NCBI RefSeq assembly: GCF_044762655.1
Contig: NZ_JBIWER010000005.1
Location: 186,001 to 250,000, forward strand
Direction of reading: 5' to 3'
Length of the DNA: 64,000 nucleotides
From: Psychrobacillus sp044762655
GTDB taxonomy: Bacteria > Bacillota > Bacilli > Bacillales_A > Planococcaceae
In this document: positions 33,915 to 43,017 of the stretch, piece after piece
How the letters are laid out: every line of letters starts with the position of its first letter
How positions within the stretch are numbered: position 1 is the stretch's first letter
Position numbers and translations under genes: made by a program
The notes under the pieces: model-generated
What the model saw: only the letters and a program-made list of their open reading frames with translations
The model's database searches: none
Told to the model about the DNA's origin: nothing

Positions 33915-34030
33915 ATTGGTTAAAAAAGTTGATTAAGTATCGCGACAATTAATCTGCCAACATTTCTACAATACAAAAACATTAAAATCAGATTTTCTTA
34001 TTAACTTAAATAGTTGTTCTACTTGTCATT

Positions 34031-34801
34031 TCATTCACTGTTAGTTTCTTGACTTTTCTTTTCATCTGCTTGCATTTTCAATTTTATTAAATCGTTAATC
34101 GTTACAAACTTATAGCCCTGTTTTTGAAGTTCTGGCAAGATTTTTTCCAATGCCTTCACGGTCTGTGACCTATTTCCACCGCCATCATGGAACAGAATAA
34201 CATCCCCTTCTTTTGTTCCTTTTAATACCGTATTCACAATTTTATTCACACCCGGGTTTTTCCAGTCTTGTGTATCTTGGTGCCATGACCACATGACAAC
34301 TTGAAAACCGTCTTTTACAATTTCTTCAATCATAGCATCGGTATATTGTCCTTCAACTGGTCGAAATAGGGTTGGCGTGAAACCTGTAATGCTGTAAATG
34401 GTGTCATTTGTTTGTTTAATTTCTTTCATGATCTTCGAAACATTCCTACTGTAAGGGTGTGTATAAGTATGATTCGCCAAGTCATGTCCCTCTTCGTACA
34501 TTCGTAATACAACTTCCGGATTTTTTTCTGCTTGTTCACCAACAAGAAAAAAAGTCCCTTTTGCGTCGTATTGTTTGAGTAAATCCAAAACTTCCGTGGT
34601 ATACTTTTTATGTGGACCATCATCAAATGTCAAGGCTACTACCTTTTCCTTTGTTTTAATATCCCAAATAATCATTCCTGCTTCTTCATAAAATTTTCGA
34701 CCACGGTCTGCCGAAACGCTTTTATTCTCGCTGTCAAAAACGTAAAAAATGGCAACACCTATAAGGAACAAACCCAGTAATGAAAGTACCACTTTTTTCA
34801 C
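34031..34801 (-). CDS. Polysaccharide deacetylase (NodB domain), membrane anchored
   Basis: A 256-residue protein with an N-terminal hydrophobic anchor (about 3-22) and a NodB domain. Motif 1 is TFDDGP (D60, D61), motif 2 HTYTHP (H111, H115), motif 4 WSWHQDTQDW and motif 5 LFHDGGG. Motif 3 reads RPVEG where RPPYG is usual, which may change specificity. It probably deacetylates peptidoglycan or another wall glycan outside the membrane; the PdaB/PdaA sporulation group is one option. Monocistronic, minus strand, at the end of the accessory region. Confidence 0.85.
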   Translation of the reverse strand: MKKVVLSLLGLFLIGVAIFYVFDSENKSVSADRGRKFYEEAGMIIWDIKTKEKVVALTFDDGPHKKYTTEVLDLLKQYDAKGTFFLVGEQAEKNPEVVLRMYEEGHDLANHTYTHPYSRNVSKIMKEIKQTNDTIYSITGFTPTLFRPVEGQYTDAMIEEIVKDGFQVVMWSWHQDTQDWKNPGVNKIVNTVLKGTKEGDVILFHDGGGNRSQTVKALEKILPELQKQGYKFVTINDLIKLKMQADEKKSQETNSE

Positions 34802-35252
34802 AAAAACACTCCCTTAAATATATTTCGATGTAATTTATTATTTGTTAATTTCACTATATAAATGTACCGTTTTTGTGAAATTAAAATTGCGAATTTTATC
34901 CATTAATGTTCAATATTCGAGCCCGGTTTTATATTGCAAAATAATATTTTGAACATTTCTTTAAACTAAACTGTTTAAATGTTCCCCTTTTACCTTTTCT
35001 TTATTCCATCTTCTTCGTCAGTCAAGTAATATTGTGACCTTTAGCTAATAGTTCATACCTCTTCAATAATTCTTCAACTGATAATTTTTCTGATTATCTT
35101 GGATCAAAAGTTATACTCATGTCGATTTCGCATTGAAAAAATTTTTTTCTCATAAGCCCAGTTATCTTTAAACTATTTCCATAATTTATGGTTGAAAAAT
35201 ATTTAAATAAATCTCTCTACCTACCCCATCGCAAGTTCATTTTCTTATTAAG

Positions 35253-35276
35253 CTAACAGGTACTTTAGTAAAAAAA
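35253..35276 (+). repeat. Cassette-associated repeat, copy R6
   Basis: GCTAACAGGTACTTTAGTAA, the most diverged member. The rest of the 562-base spacer 34802-35363 holds only a possible scrap of a minus-strand reading frame and the lcfB terminator. Confidence 0.4.
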
Positions 35277-35278
35277 GA

Positions 35279-35319
35279 CAAAAAACGAGCTTGGAAATGC
35301 TCCAAGCTCGTTTTCTATA
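35279..35319 (-). terminator. Terminator of lcfB
   Basis: AAACGAGCTTGGA and TCCAAGCTCGTTT form a perfect 13-bp stem with A/T runs on both sides. Confidence 0.85.
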
Positions 35320-35363
35320 GAAAATCAACCATTCACTTTAATATAGCCATATAAAATTACCTC

Positions 35364-36911
35364 TTAAACTGTTTGCGGTTTTAAAGAGCGTCGCAGAATT
35401 TTACCCGTTGTATTTTTAGGAAGTTCCTCTAAAAATTCAAATTTCTTCGGCACTTTATATTTTGCTAGTTTTTCTGTACAATAGTCATGTAATTGCTGTT
35501 CTGTTAGAGTAGAATCTTTTTTCACAACAAAAGCAAGCACTTCTTCTCCAAAGTTTGGATCAGGAACTCCGACAACCGCAGCCTCCACTATACCCGGATG
35601 AGTAAAAAGCACTTCCTCTACTTCACGAGGATAGACATTAAAACCACCGACAATTATCATATCTTTTTTACGATCAACGATGTAGAAATAGCCTTCTTCA
35701 TCCTGTTTTGCAAGATCTCCAGTGTATAACCAGCCTTCACGAATCGCACTTTCTGTTTCTTCCGGCATTTTGTAGTAGCCCTTCATCACGTTAGGTCCGC
35801 GAACGATCAGTTCTCCTACTTCCCCTACTGGAACTTCTTCTCCAAGCTCATTGACGACTTTATTTTCTACATTTACAATATTTGTTCCAATGGAACCTGG
35901 CTTACGATCGCGGTCAATTGGGTTAAAGCATGTTACCGGGGATGCCTCAGACAAACCATATCCCTCAGACACACGTAAATTGAACCTGTTTTCAAAGTTA
36001 TGCAACAGTGCTACCGGCAATGAAGATCCACCCGAAATAGCTAAGCGAATACTAGAAAAGTCCTCTTCATTTGCATCCTGGAATTGATACAAGAAATTGT
36101 ACATCGTTGGAACACCTGCAAACACTGTTGCTTGATGCTCTTTTGCGATTTTAAATACTTCTTGTGGGCTAAATCTTGGAATTAATAGTAGCGTTGCACC
36201 CATTAATAATGGTGCATTTACCACAACTGTTAGAGCAAATACATGAAATACAGGTAAAGTCGTGATTACACGATCCTCAGTATTTATCTGCAAGTACTCA
36301 GCAACATCGCGAGCATTTGAATAAATATTATTGTATGTTAACATTGCACCCTTTGGATGACCAGTTGTCCCCGAAGTATATAAGATTACAGCTACATCAT
36401 CTGGATCATTATTCACTGCAGAAGTACCCAATGTCGCAGAAGAAATCATTACTGAAAACGGTTTCACTTTTGTCTTCAAGTTTTCTGGGAGTGCAGCTAA
36501 TTTTTGAACAGTATCTGGCTGTGTCTCACAAATGATATAGTTTTCAACTGAAGTAAAAATGCCAGCTGCTTTCTCCACTAAAGGCAATAGTGCATCAAGC
36601 GCAATAATTACTTTAGCATCACTGTTTTTTACTATATAACTAATTTCATCTGGCGAATATATTGGATTTATCGGAACTGACGTAGCACCTATTCGCATAG
36701 TAGCATATAGAGAAATTAAAAAATGAGGTGAGTTACCCAATAAAAAACCTATATTATCCCCTTTTTCCACACCAATTGATTTTAGTGCTCCTGCAAATAA
36801 CTCCACAGACTGTTCGAATTCTGCGTATGTAGTATCTTTCCCCATAAAGTTATAGGCTATCTTCTCCGGATGCTCATTGGCAATTTGTTGAACACGTGAA
36901 ACTAAACTCAT
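35364..36911 (-). CDS. lcfB: Long-chain acyl-CoA synthetase LcfB (FadD-type)
   Basis: A 515-residue ANL-superfamily enzyme that activates fatty acids as CoA thioesters for beta-oxidation. The AMP-binding P-loop LYTSGTTGHPKG (about 163-174), the EGYGLSEASPV motif and the C-terminal GWLYTGDL...KDMIIVGG...KNTTGKILRR elements are intact. It closely follows B. subtilis LcfB (YhfL). The start has GGGAG upstream; a start 12 codons earlier lies within the FadR-type operator. Monocistronic. Confidence 0.92.
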   Translation of the reverse strand: MSLVSRVQQIANEHPEKIAYNFMGKDTTYAEFEQSVELFAGALKSIGVEKGDNIGFLLGNSPHFLISLYATMRIGATSVPINPIYSPDEISYIVKNSDAKVIIALDALLPLVEKAAGIFTSVENYIICETQPDTVQKLAALPENLKTKVKPFSVMISSATLGTSAVNNDPDDVAVILYTSGTTGHPKGAMLTYNNIYSNARDVAEYLQINTEDRVITTLPVFHVFALTVVVNAPLLMGATLLLIPRFSPQEVFKIAKEHQATVFAGVPTMYNFLYQFQDANEEDFSSIRLAISGGSSLPVALLHNFENRFNLRVSEGYGLSEASPVTCFNPIDRDRKPGSIGTNIVNVENKVVNELGEEVPVGEVGELIVRGPNVMKGYYKMPEETESAIREGWLYTGDLAKQDEEGYFYIVDRKKDMIIVGGFNVYPREVEEVLFTHPGIVEAAVVGVPDPNFGEEVLAFVVKKDSTLTEQQLHDYCTEKLAKYKVPKKFEFLEELPKNTTGKILRRSLKPQTV

Positions 36912-36932
36912 ATTCTCGTCTCCCATCTTAAT

Positions 36933-36950
36933 TAAATGAATAACCATTCA
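36933..36950. promoter_or_regulatory. FadR-type operator of lcfB
   Basis: Minus-strand TGAATGGTTATTCATTTA matches the Bacillus FadR box (TGAATGAMTANTCATTCA) at 15 of 18 positions and lies 22 bases before the start. lcfB belongs to the FadR regulon in B. subtilis. Confidence 0.75.
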
Positions 36951-37038
36951 TTTTCCCCATATTCATTATATAAGAAAAGTTTTGACAATTCAAGAAAAAC
37001 TAGAATATAGAATACTAGAGGTTCAATTGGTTATATAA

Positions 37039-37071
37039 AAAAGAAGGCTACATTCGTAACCTTCTTTTTTT
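37039..37071. terminator. Terminator of the bce operon
   Basis: AAAGAAGG ... CCTTCTTT stem with A-run before and T-run after, overlapping the bceB stop codon; works both ways. Confidence 0.8.
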
Positions 37072-39001
37072 ATTGAATATGAGCAATGTATCTCCAACGG
37101 ATCAAAAAGAAATAAGAAACTTGAATAATCGTAAATGCTATCAACACGAGTAACATTTCCATCGCAATAGAAACGGCTGCTAAATCCACCCAAAATGCTT
37201 GTAAAAACATAAACGAAAATGTACTATGCACCATAGCTAATCCCCATGGCAAGAAAAATTGAGGAATTAACTGGCGATTGACGATTTTCACTAGCTCTCT
37301 ATCCGTAACTCCCATTCTCCGAAGTACATCATATTGTTTTTTATCACGCTCCAAGTCCGTATAAAGCTTAAAATAAACAAAGCTCCCTGCCGCAAGCAAC
37401 AATACAGCTGCCACAAGTAGACCAGTAAATAACAATAAGGAAAATGTAGCTCGGATAATCGAATAATTTAAGCCAGGATTGGCGAAATAGAAGGCGTTCG
37501 GATTTACATTCGAAGTACCCATAGATTGTGTCATAATTTTGTCTAAGTTAGTTCCTACATCCTTCGTGCGGAGCCATTCGGAAACGTGAAAAGCATAAAA
37601 TGTCATGTGAGATTCTCTTAAGCCATGCCCATATAAAGGCTCGGTAACGAATTCATAATCTTCATCACTAATTATTAATGACCTATCTTTAATAGCGAGT
37701 GAAGGAAATATTACCCGTTCATAGACACCTTTAATTTGAATTGGTATACTACTTTCCTCCAACACTGTTTGCTCGTCTTCTGCTCTAATACCATTAAAGT
37801 CCTCTTGCGTATTCGGTAGAATCATCGCTTCCCCTTCTTGTAGGTCTATCAAAGGGATTTTCAACGCAACCGCTAAACTATTCACTTCCGATTCCTTTAT
37901 TAGATTTACTTTGTCACGTAAATTGGAGGAAGTTTGTTTTTTTACCTTGAATTTAATCAACTCATAGGATAGCCCTTCCATTTGAAGCTCCTGGGATATT
38001 TTCATCACATGCTCGTCCTCAAAGGGATTATCCCAATTGCTCGAGTAGAAAACACTGACTGGATTCATTTCTCGATATTGTGCTGTAAAAGAAGTAAACG
38101 AGGTTACGACACCAACCGATAGAAATGCGATCGTGGAAACAATGGTTACGATAAAAAACATCCGAGCATTTTCTCTTATCTTAATAGACCCTTCCGCAAA
38201 AGCGATCAATCGAAAAGAATGCCAATACAAATTCTTGCGCTTTCGAATAATCCCTAACAAATACAAAACACTATCTGTATAAAATAGATACGTACCTACT
38301 ATAGCTAATGAAATAATTATAAAACTCATATATACTTTAAGCTGAAAAAGAGAAAAAATTACTAAACTATAGGCAGCCAACAACAGTAATAAGCCTAAAA
38401 TTGCCCTTCCCTTACTGTAAACCTCTTCCTCGTTTTGCTTACCAAATCCCTTTAGTAGCTGAATTATATTCTTTTTACGTATGAATACCGAGCTACTAAA
38501 CGAAATAATGACAAACAATGATAAAAACACAAAAATAGTCAAAGTAAAAGGCTTCCATGAAACATACAACGGCAGGCTATCTAATAAAAACATTTCTCGA
38601 ATGACCATAAAGAAAAACTTAGAAAAAGAAAATCCAAAAAAGATTCCGACCGTTATGGAGATAAACCCTAAAATCATCGTCTCTAAGAAAATCATCCGAT
38701 TCAGCTGACGTTTGTCCATTCCTAAATTGAGAAGCACTCCAAATTCCTGCGAACGTGCCTGCAAAAAAGCACTCATCGAATAAAACAAGAAAAACAACGT
38801 GAATATGATCAGAATTACCTGTGCTATAAACATTCCACCAAAGGCGATATTCTGCAAAAATTGATCTTCAATACTTGGGTGAAACATTAGCATTGAATAG
38901 ACAAAGAACACTAAAACAGAAAAAATACTCGCCAATAAAAATGCAGCATAAACGCGAGCATTTCGAATAACGTTATGATAAGCGAATTGTTGAAAGGTCA
39001 T
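37070..39001 (-). CDS. BceB-type ABC transporter permease (FtsX/MacB family)
   Basis: A 643-residue permease with ten predicted helices and a large extracellular domain between helices VII and VIII (about 295-505), the hallmark of peptide-antibiotic detoxification transporters (BceB, PsdB, YxdM). Such permeases free lipid II-cycle intermediates from antimicrobial peptides and signal to the paired kinase. It overlaps the ATPase gene by 29 bases. Which peptide is sensed cannot be told; the symbol is left blank because BceB, PsdB and YxdM fit equally. Confidence 0.87.
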   Translation of the reverse strand: MTFQQFAYHNVIRNARVYAAFLLASIFSVLVFFVYSMLMFHPSIEDQFLQNIAFGGMFIAQVILIIFTLFFLFYSMSAFLQARSQEFGVLLNLGMDKRQLNRMIFLETMILGFISITVGIFFGFSFSKFFFMVIREMFLLDSLPLYVSWKPFTLTIFVFLSLFVIISFSSSVFIRKKNIIQLLKGFGKQNEEEVYSKGRAILGLLLLLAAYSLVIFSLFQLKVYMSFIIISLAIVGTYLFYTDSVLYLLGIIRKRKNLYWHSFRLIAFAEGSIKIRENARMFFIVTIVSTIAFLSVGVVTSFTSFTAQYREMNPVSVFYSSNWDNPFEDEHVMKISQELQMEGLSYELIKFKVKKQTSSNLRDKVNLIKESEVNSLAVALKIPLIDLQEGEAMILPNTQEDFNGIRAEDEQTVLEESSIPIQIKGVYERVIFPSLAIKDRSLIISDEDYEFVTEPLYGHGLRESHMTFYAFHVSEWLRTKDVGTNLDKIMTQSMGTSNVNPNAFYFANPGLNYSIIRATFSLLLFTGLLVAAVLLLAAGSFVYFKLYTDLERDKKQYDVLRRMGVTDRELVKIVNRQLIPQFFLPWGLAMVHSTFSFMFLQAFWVDLAAVSIAMEMLLVLIAFTIIQVSYFFLIRWRYIAHIQ

Positions 39002-39746
39002 TTACATTTCCACCTAGCAAAGATAAGACATTTAATATACGTTGAAAAAACGTTTGTCTTCGGTCATCTTTATAAATTTCATTAAAATACTCGCCATCCT
39101 TTATAAATAAAACTCGATCACAAAAGCTTGCCGCAATTGGATCATGGGTCACCATAATGATGGTCGTATTACTTTTTTTATTTACCTTAGACAATAGTTC
39201 TAATACATCCTTTGCGGCTTTTGAATCCAGATTTCCCGTTGGTTCATCTGCAAGTATAATCGAAGGCTCATGTATTAGAGCTCGTCCAATAGCAGTTCTT
39301 TGTGCCTGCCCTCCTGAAATTTCGAATGGTCTCTTTTCTAAAATAGACGTTAAACTCAACTGCTCCGCAACTTTATTTACTTTTTGTTTCATGATGCTTA
39401 CGGGCTGTTCGTCTAAAGTTAATGGCAATACCATGTTCTCTTCAACTGTTAATGCAGGAAGTAAGTTGAAATCTTGAAAAACAAAACCAAGCTGTCTTCT
39501 TCGAAATAAAGATAAATCATTGCTTTTCAATAGCAGAGGATTTAAATCATTAATCGTCAAATCTCCCGAAGTAGGCTGATCAATCGTTGATATTAAATTA
39601 AGTAATGTTGTTTTACCACTCCCGGAAGGACCCATAACTGCAAGAAACTCGCCTTTTTCCACCTCGAAGCTCAGCTGATTAATCGCTAAATGCGCAACTT
39701 TCCCCTCATACACCTTCGTTATTTCTTTCAGCTTCAATATCGACAT
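38973..39746 (-). CDS. BceA-type ABC transporter ATPase
   Basis: A 257-residue ATPase with Walker A GPSGSGKTT (39-47), a GGQAQRTAIGRAL signature and Walker B IILADEPTGNLD, closest to the BceA/YxdL group. The start is the ATG preceded by GAGGTGAG; an upstream in-frame start would extend 26 codons into bceS. It overlaps bceS by 41 bases and the permease by 29, so all four genes of the module are tightly packed. Confidence 0.9.
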   Translation of the reverse strand: MSILKLKEITKVYEGKVAHLAINQLSFEVEKGEFLAVMGPSGSGKTTLLNLISTIDQPTSGDLTINDLNPLLLKSNDLSLFRRRQLGFVFQDFNLLPALTVEENMVLPLTLDEQPVSIMKQKVNKVAEQLSLTSILEKRPFEISGGQAQRTAIGRALIHEPSIILADEPTGNLDSKAAKDVLELLSKVNKKSNTTIIMVTHDPIAASFCDRVLFIKDGEYFNEIYKDDRRQTFFQRILNVLSLLGGNVNDLSTIRLS

Positions 39747-40752
39747 CGAGCTCACCTCGTTCTGTAGATTCATGTTGTTCAAATATAATCGATACAGACG
39801 TTCCTTCTCCAACTGTTGACTCAATTTTCATCTCATGTCCTAATCTATGACATACCTCTAGTGCCAAATATAATCCCATCCCAGTTGATTCGCCAGTTTT
39901 TCTGCCATTTTCTCCAGTAAAAAATGCTTTGGTTACCCGTTTCATATCAGAAGCAGGAATACCTATTCCTTCATCTCTTACCGTCAAAATGACTTGATTA
40001 TGTTCAAAGAAGGTTTCAAAGTATATTTTTTTGTTTTCCTCAAATGTATATTTGATCGCATTCGTTAAAAATTGTGCTAGTACAAACCGCAGCCATTTCG
40101 GATCAGAAGTAATTATACATTCTTCCACAATCGAAATAACTGGAAATACATGACTCCCTATAAACAAACGCTTATTAGTCGAGACTACCTCTGTAACAAG
40201 CTGCTTTATATCAATCTGTTCAATTTGCATATCTTCTTCAAATGTATCTAGCCGTGCATTCATTAGAACTGCATCCAACCCACGCTTCAATCGATCCATC
40301 TCCTCTGAAACACCAGCTGCTTCTATTTGATCATCCGCTTGCGTCATCAGCTCTATAACCGATATAGGAGTTTTCATCTGGTGCACCCAGCTATTCATAA
40401 ATTGCAAATGTCGATTTTGCCTAGCATAGAGAAGCTGCACTTCTTTTTGATATAACCGATAAATATGCTGCAAATATGCCTCGACCTGTTTTATCTCAGG
40501 GGACCTGGCCTCCCGTTGTAATACCCCTTCTATTTCAGTAGGTACGGATAGAATCTTTTTATAGAAAGCATATTTTTTTATAAATAATGTTCCTAAAAAG
40601 GTGAGGGTCAATATACTAGTAATAACAATGGAATACACTGCAGTGTCTAAGTTTCGAAAGCCATCTAGCCAATATAAAAGCATCACAAATAAGACCAATA
40701 ATACCTGAAATACTAAAAAGACTAAATGCTCCTTTAAGAACAATCGAATCAT
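39706..40752 (-). CDS. BceS-type intramembrane-sensing histidine kinase
   Basis: A 348-residue kinase. Two helices (about 8-28 and 38-57) with almost no extracellular loop form the intramembrane-sensing input; the phosphorylatable H124 lies in WVHQMKTPIS, and the N, G1 and G2 boxes (FLTNAIKYT, DEGIGIP, GMGLYL) follow. Kinases of this class get their signal from the BceAB-like transporter instead of binding the peptide directly. Gap to the response regulator gene is one base. Confidence 0.9.
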   Translation of the reverse strand: MIRLFLKEHLVFLVFQVLLVLFVMLLYWLDGFRNLDTAVYSIVITSILTLTFLGTLFIKKYAFYKKILSVPTEIEGVLQREARSPEIKQVEAYLQHIYRLYQKEVQLLYARQNRHLQFMNSWVHQMKTPISVIELMTQADDQIEAAGVSEEMDRLKRGLDAVLMNARLDTFEEDMQIEQIDIKQLVTEVVSTNKRLFIGSHVFPVISIVEECIITSDPKWLRFVLAQFLTNAIKYTFEENKKIYFETFFEHNQVILTVRDEGIGIPASDMKRVTKAFFTGENGRKTGESTGMGLYLALEVCHRLGHEMKIESTVGEGTSVSIIFEQHESTERGELDVDIEAERNNEGV

Positions 40753-40753
40753 A

Positions 40754-41458
40754 TTATGACTCCTCTGAGCTTAGGATTAGTCGATAGCCCGCTCCTCTTA
40801 CCGTTTCAATTGTTGATAAAACATGATAATCACTTAACTTTTTTCGCACTCTTGTCATATTTACATTTAATGTATTTTCATCTACAAAAGACTGATCATC
40901 CCACAGCTCTTCTAATAGCTGCTCTCTAGTCACTAGCTTCGGATAATTCTTTAATAATAACTCCAGAATCGTACATTCTTTCTTTTGGAGGGGAATTTCA
41001 CCTTGTACAGTATGTAACTCCATTCGTTCCATATAAAGCTGTAGTCTACCAACCTTTACAACTCTTTCTTCCTGCTTTGCGGCATATTCACCATATGTTC
41101 TTCTTAAATGGCTTCTTATTTTAGCTAGGACGATTTCATAGTGAAAAGGCTTCGTGATAAAATCATCTCCACCATTTTCAAGCGCAAATATTTGATCCAT
41201 TTCTCCTGATCTCGCAGAAACGAATATGATTGGGCAAGTAGTTAACTGGCGCAATTGACGACACCAGTAATACCCATCATATGATGGTAGATTAACATCC
41301 AGCAAAACAATATGCGGATCAAACGCAGTAAACTCTTCTATTATTTGATCAAAATCCTCAATTGTATGCACTTCATAATGATATTTCCTTAAAGTATCTG
41401 CAAGCAAAGATGCTATCTTTCGATCATCCTCTACAACTAACACACGATGCGTCGTCAC
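40754..41458 (-). CDS. BceR-type OmpR-family response regulator
   Basis: A 234-residue regulator with a receiver domain (phospho-acceptor D54 in LLDVNLPSY, acidic pocket D11/D12, K in FITKPFHYE) and a winged-helix effector (ENTLNVNMTRVRKKL recognition helix). It should activate the transporter genes when peptides are present. Start GTG with GAAGGGGG upstream. Its upstream region has been rewritten by the insertion of the duplicated lplJ end, so its promoter may differ from that of relatives. Confidence 0.9.
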   Translation of the reverse strand: MTTHRVLVVEDDRKIASLLADTLRKYHYEVHTIEDFDQIIEEFTAFDPHIVLLDVNLPSYDGYYWCRQLRQLTTCPIIFVSARSGEMDQIFALENGGDDFITKPFHYEIVLAKIRSHLRRTYGEYAAKQEERVVKVGRLQLYMERMELHTVQGEIPLQKKECTILELLLKNYPKLVTREQLLEELWDDQSFVDENTLNVNMTRVRKKLSDYHVLSTIETVRGAGYRLILSSEES

Positions 41459-41499
41459 AATAATCCCCCTTCACAAAAACAGTTCTTCCTTTATCATAT

Positions 41500-41607
41500 C
41501 AAAAAAGAGCCCAACATACGTCAGACTCTCTTCCATTTATCAATAAATTAATTGAACAAGCTCTTCTTTTGTAATACCACCGAAGTATTTTGGTACGTCG
41601 ATGTTTG
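41500..41607. repeat. 108-bp direct repeat, left copy (lplJ 3' end and terminator)
   Basis: By eye 99 of 108 positions match 43927-44034 at a constant offset of 2427 bases. The pair brackets the gltS block. It carries a terminator hairpin for minus-strand transcripts (AGAGTCTGAC/GTYRGGCTCT). Confidence 0.85.
41540..41607 (-). pseudogene. Detached 3' fragment of lplJ
   Basis: On the minus strand the last 21 codons of a lipoate-protein ligase read NIDVPKYFGGITKEELVQLI, Tyr, then TGA. The resident lplJ ends in the same residues except Val for Ile, with third-base differences and a TAA stop. The substitutions are nearly all silent, so this end came from a related genome and is not a fresh duplication. 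Confidence 0.85.
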
Positions 41608-41627
41608 GAAACAGTCAATCCAATAAC

Positions 41628-42812
41628 TCACTTGAAGAAGTTAATCGTCGCGATAATGATCGGTGCGCTAAATACAACATCAATCAGGAATGCACCTACA
41701 ATTGGCACGACCAGGAACGCCGTTCGAGAAGGACCATACTTGCTCACGGTTGCGGACATGTTCGCCATTGCATTTGGAGTTGCACCCAGCCCGTGGCCTA
41801 AGAATCCAGAGATCATGACAGCCGCATCGTAGTCCTTGCCAAGCATTCGGAACATCACAAAGATGGCATACAAGACGATGACGATAACCTGGATGAGTAT
41901 AATGCCGATGAGTGGTAGAGCGAGATCTGCGACTTCCCACAGCTTGATGCTCATCAATGCCATCGAGAGAAAGATCGCAAGCGAAACGTCACCGATAAAG
42001 TTGATTTCCTTCATGTTCACCGTGCCCTTTACAAAGCGGTCGGCAAGATTCCGGACAATGACCGCCACGAACATCGCCCCTATATAGGACGGCAGGACGA
42101 AGCCGGTAACATTCGTAAACAATTCACCAAGATAGGTTCCAACTGCCATGCAAAACGTGATGAGGGCGACCTGGACCATGAACGACCATTCTTGAATCGG
42201 TTTCTCATCCTTCTCTACATACTCCTCTACTTCACCCGATGCCGGCTTTAAGTCGTGTTTCTTAATCAGATACCGCGCAACCGGGCCGCCGGTAAGGCTA
42301 CCGCAAATCAGGCCAAGTGTGGCGGCGGCCATGCCAATCGTCAAGGCCGAGGAAATGCCCAAGTCCTCAATCGTCTGTCCGTACGCCGCAGCGCCGCCAT
42401 GCCCTCCGTTCATCGAAACTGCCCCGGCCATGACACCCAACAGTGGGTCAATTCCAAACAATTGAGCAAACGAAACACCGATGACGTTCTGCAAGAACAC
42501 CGTGACGCCGCACAAGAGCAGGTAGATGACTAAGAGCTTCCCACCTAGTTTGATGAGCTTGAAGCTTGCTCCAAGACCCACCGTCGTAAAGAAGGCAATC
42601 ATGAACAGCGTCTGTAGCGATGTATCCAATGTAATCTCGACAATCCCCGTAGTTTTCAACATTAGAGCTAAAGCGGCAAATATTAAACCGCCGACGACAG
42701 GCGCCGGGATCAGGAACCTGTTAAGGAATCCAATCCTGTTTACAAGTGCCATTCCAAGCAGATAGAGAGCTACTGCAAGGAACAGAGTGGTAATCTGGTT
42801 GAGTTCAATCAT
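41628..42812 (-). CDS. gltS: Sodium/glutamate symporter GltS, horizontally acquired
   Basis: A 394-residue symporter with ten or more helices in two inverted halves. The MNGGHGGAAAYGQTIEDLG and GHGLGATPNAMANM stretches are GltS signatures of the re-entrant loops. GC content is clearly above 50% against the upper 30s around it, and codon use differs (many GCC, GGC, ATC), so it is foreign. Ribosome-binding site GAAAGGTGA. It follows a 65-codon frame of unknown nature by 6 bases and lies between direct repeats of the lplJ end. Confidence 0.93.
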   Translation of the reverse strand: MIELNQITTLFLAVALYLLGMALVNRIGFLNRFLIPAPVVGGLIFAALALMLKTTGIVEITLDTSLQTLFMIAFFTTVGLGASFKLIKLGGKLLVIYLLLCGVTVFLQNVIGVSFAQLFGIDPLLGVMAGAVSMNGGHGGAAAYGQTIEDLGISSALTIGMAAATLGLICGSLTGGPVARYLIKKHDLKPASGEVEEYVEKDEKPIQEWSFMVQVALITFCMAVGTYLGELFTNVTGFVLPSYIGAMFVAVIVRNLADRFVKGTVNMKEINFIGDVSLAIFLSMALMSIKLWEVADLALPLIGIILIQVIVIVLYAIFVMFRMLGKDYDAAVMISGFLGHGLGATPNAMANMSATVSKYGPSRTAFLVVPIVGAFLIDVVFSAPIIIATINFFK

Positions 42813-42818
42813 TTATCT

Positions 42819-43016
42819 TCACCTTTCTAAAAAGCCTTTACCATTTTCATCAAAATTCTGGTAAACCTCGGATATGTTAAAGCTTGTCGTTTTTTCATTT
42901 ACACATACGTGCCGAATGAAAGATGCCAGCTGATCACGGCATGTGTCGAATTCCGTTTCTCCCTCAAACACATATGTGACGCCGAGCTCATCTACACGGT
43001 TAAAAAGCTCTGGCAT
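42819..43016 (-). CDS. Unrecognised 65-residue frame upstream of gltS
   Basis: The protein (MPELFNRVDELGVTYVFEG and onward) is acidic, without membrane segments, with two cysteines. No ribosome-binding site precedes the ATG, and a 9-bp inverted repeat (GTTGCAATC/GATTGCAAC) abuts it, so it may be the end of a truncated gene brought in with gltS or a leader peptide. Elevated GC content links it to gltS. I do not recognise a family. Confidence 0.4.
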   Translation of the reverse strand: MPELFNRVDELGVTYVFEGETEFDTCRDQLASFIRHVCVNEKTTSFNISEVYQNFDENGKGFLER

Positions 43017-43017
43017 G

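Noticed and set aside
35020..35130. Minus-strand scrap reading MSITFDPR, stop, SEKLSVEELLKRYELLAKG
   Set aside because: Possibly a decayed small gene, but it is too short and interrupted to assign to any family.
41590..41832. Plus-strand frames antisense to gltS
   Set aside because: High GC makes long shadow frames; the gltS frame carries the family motifs.
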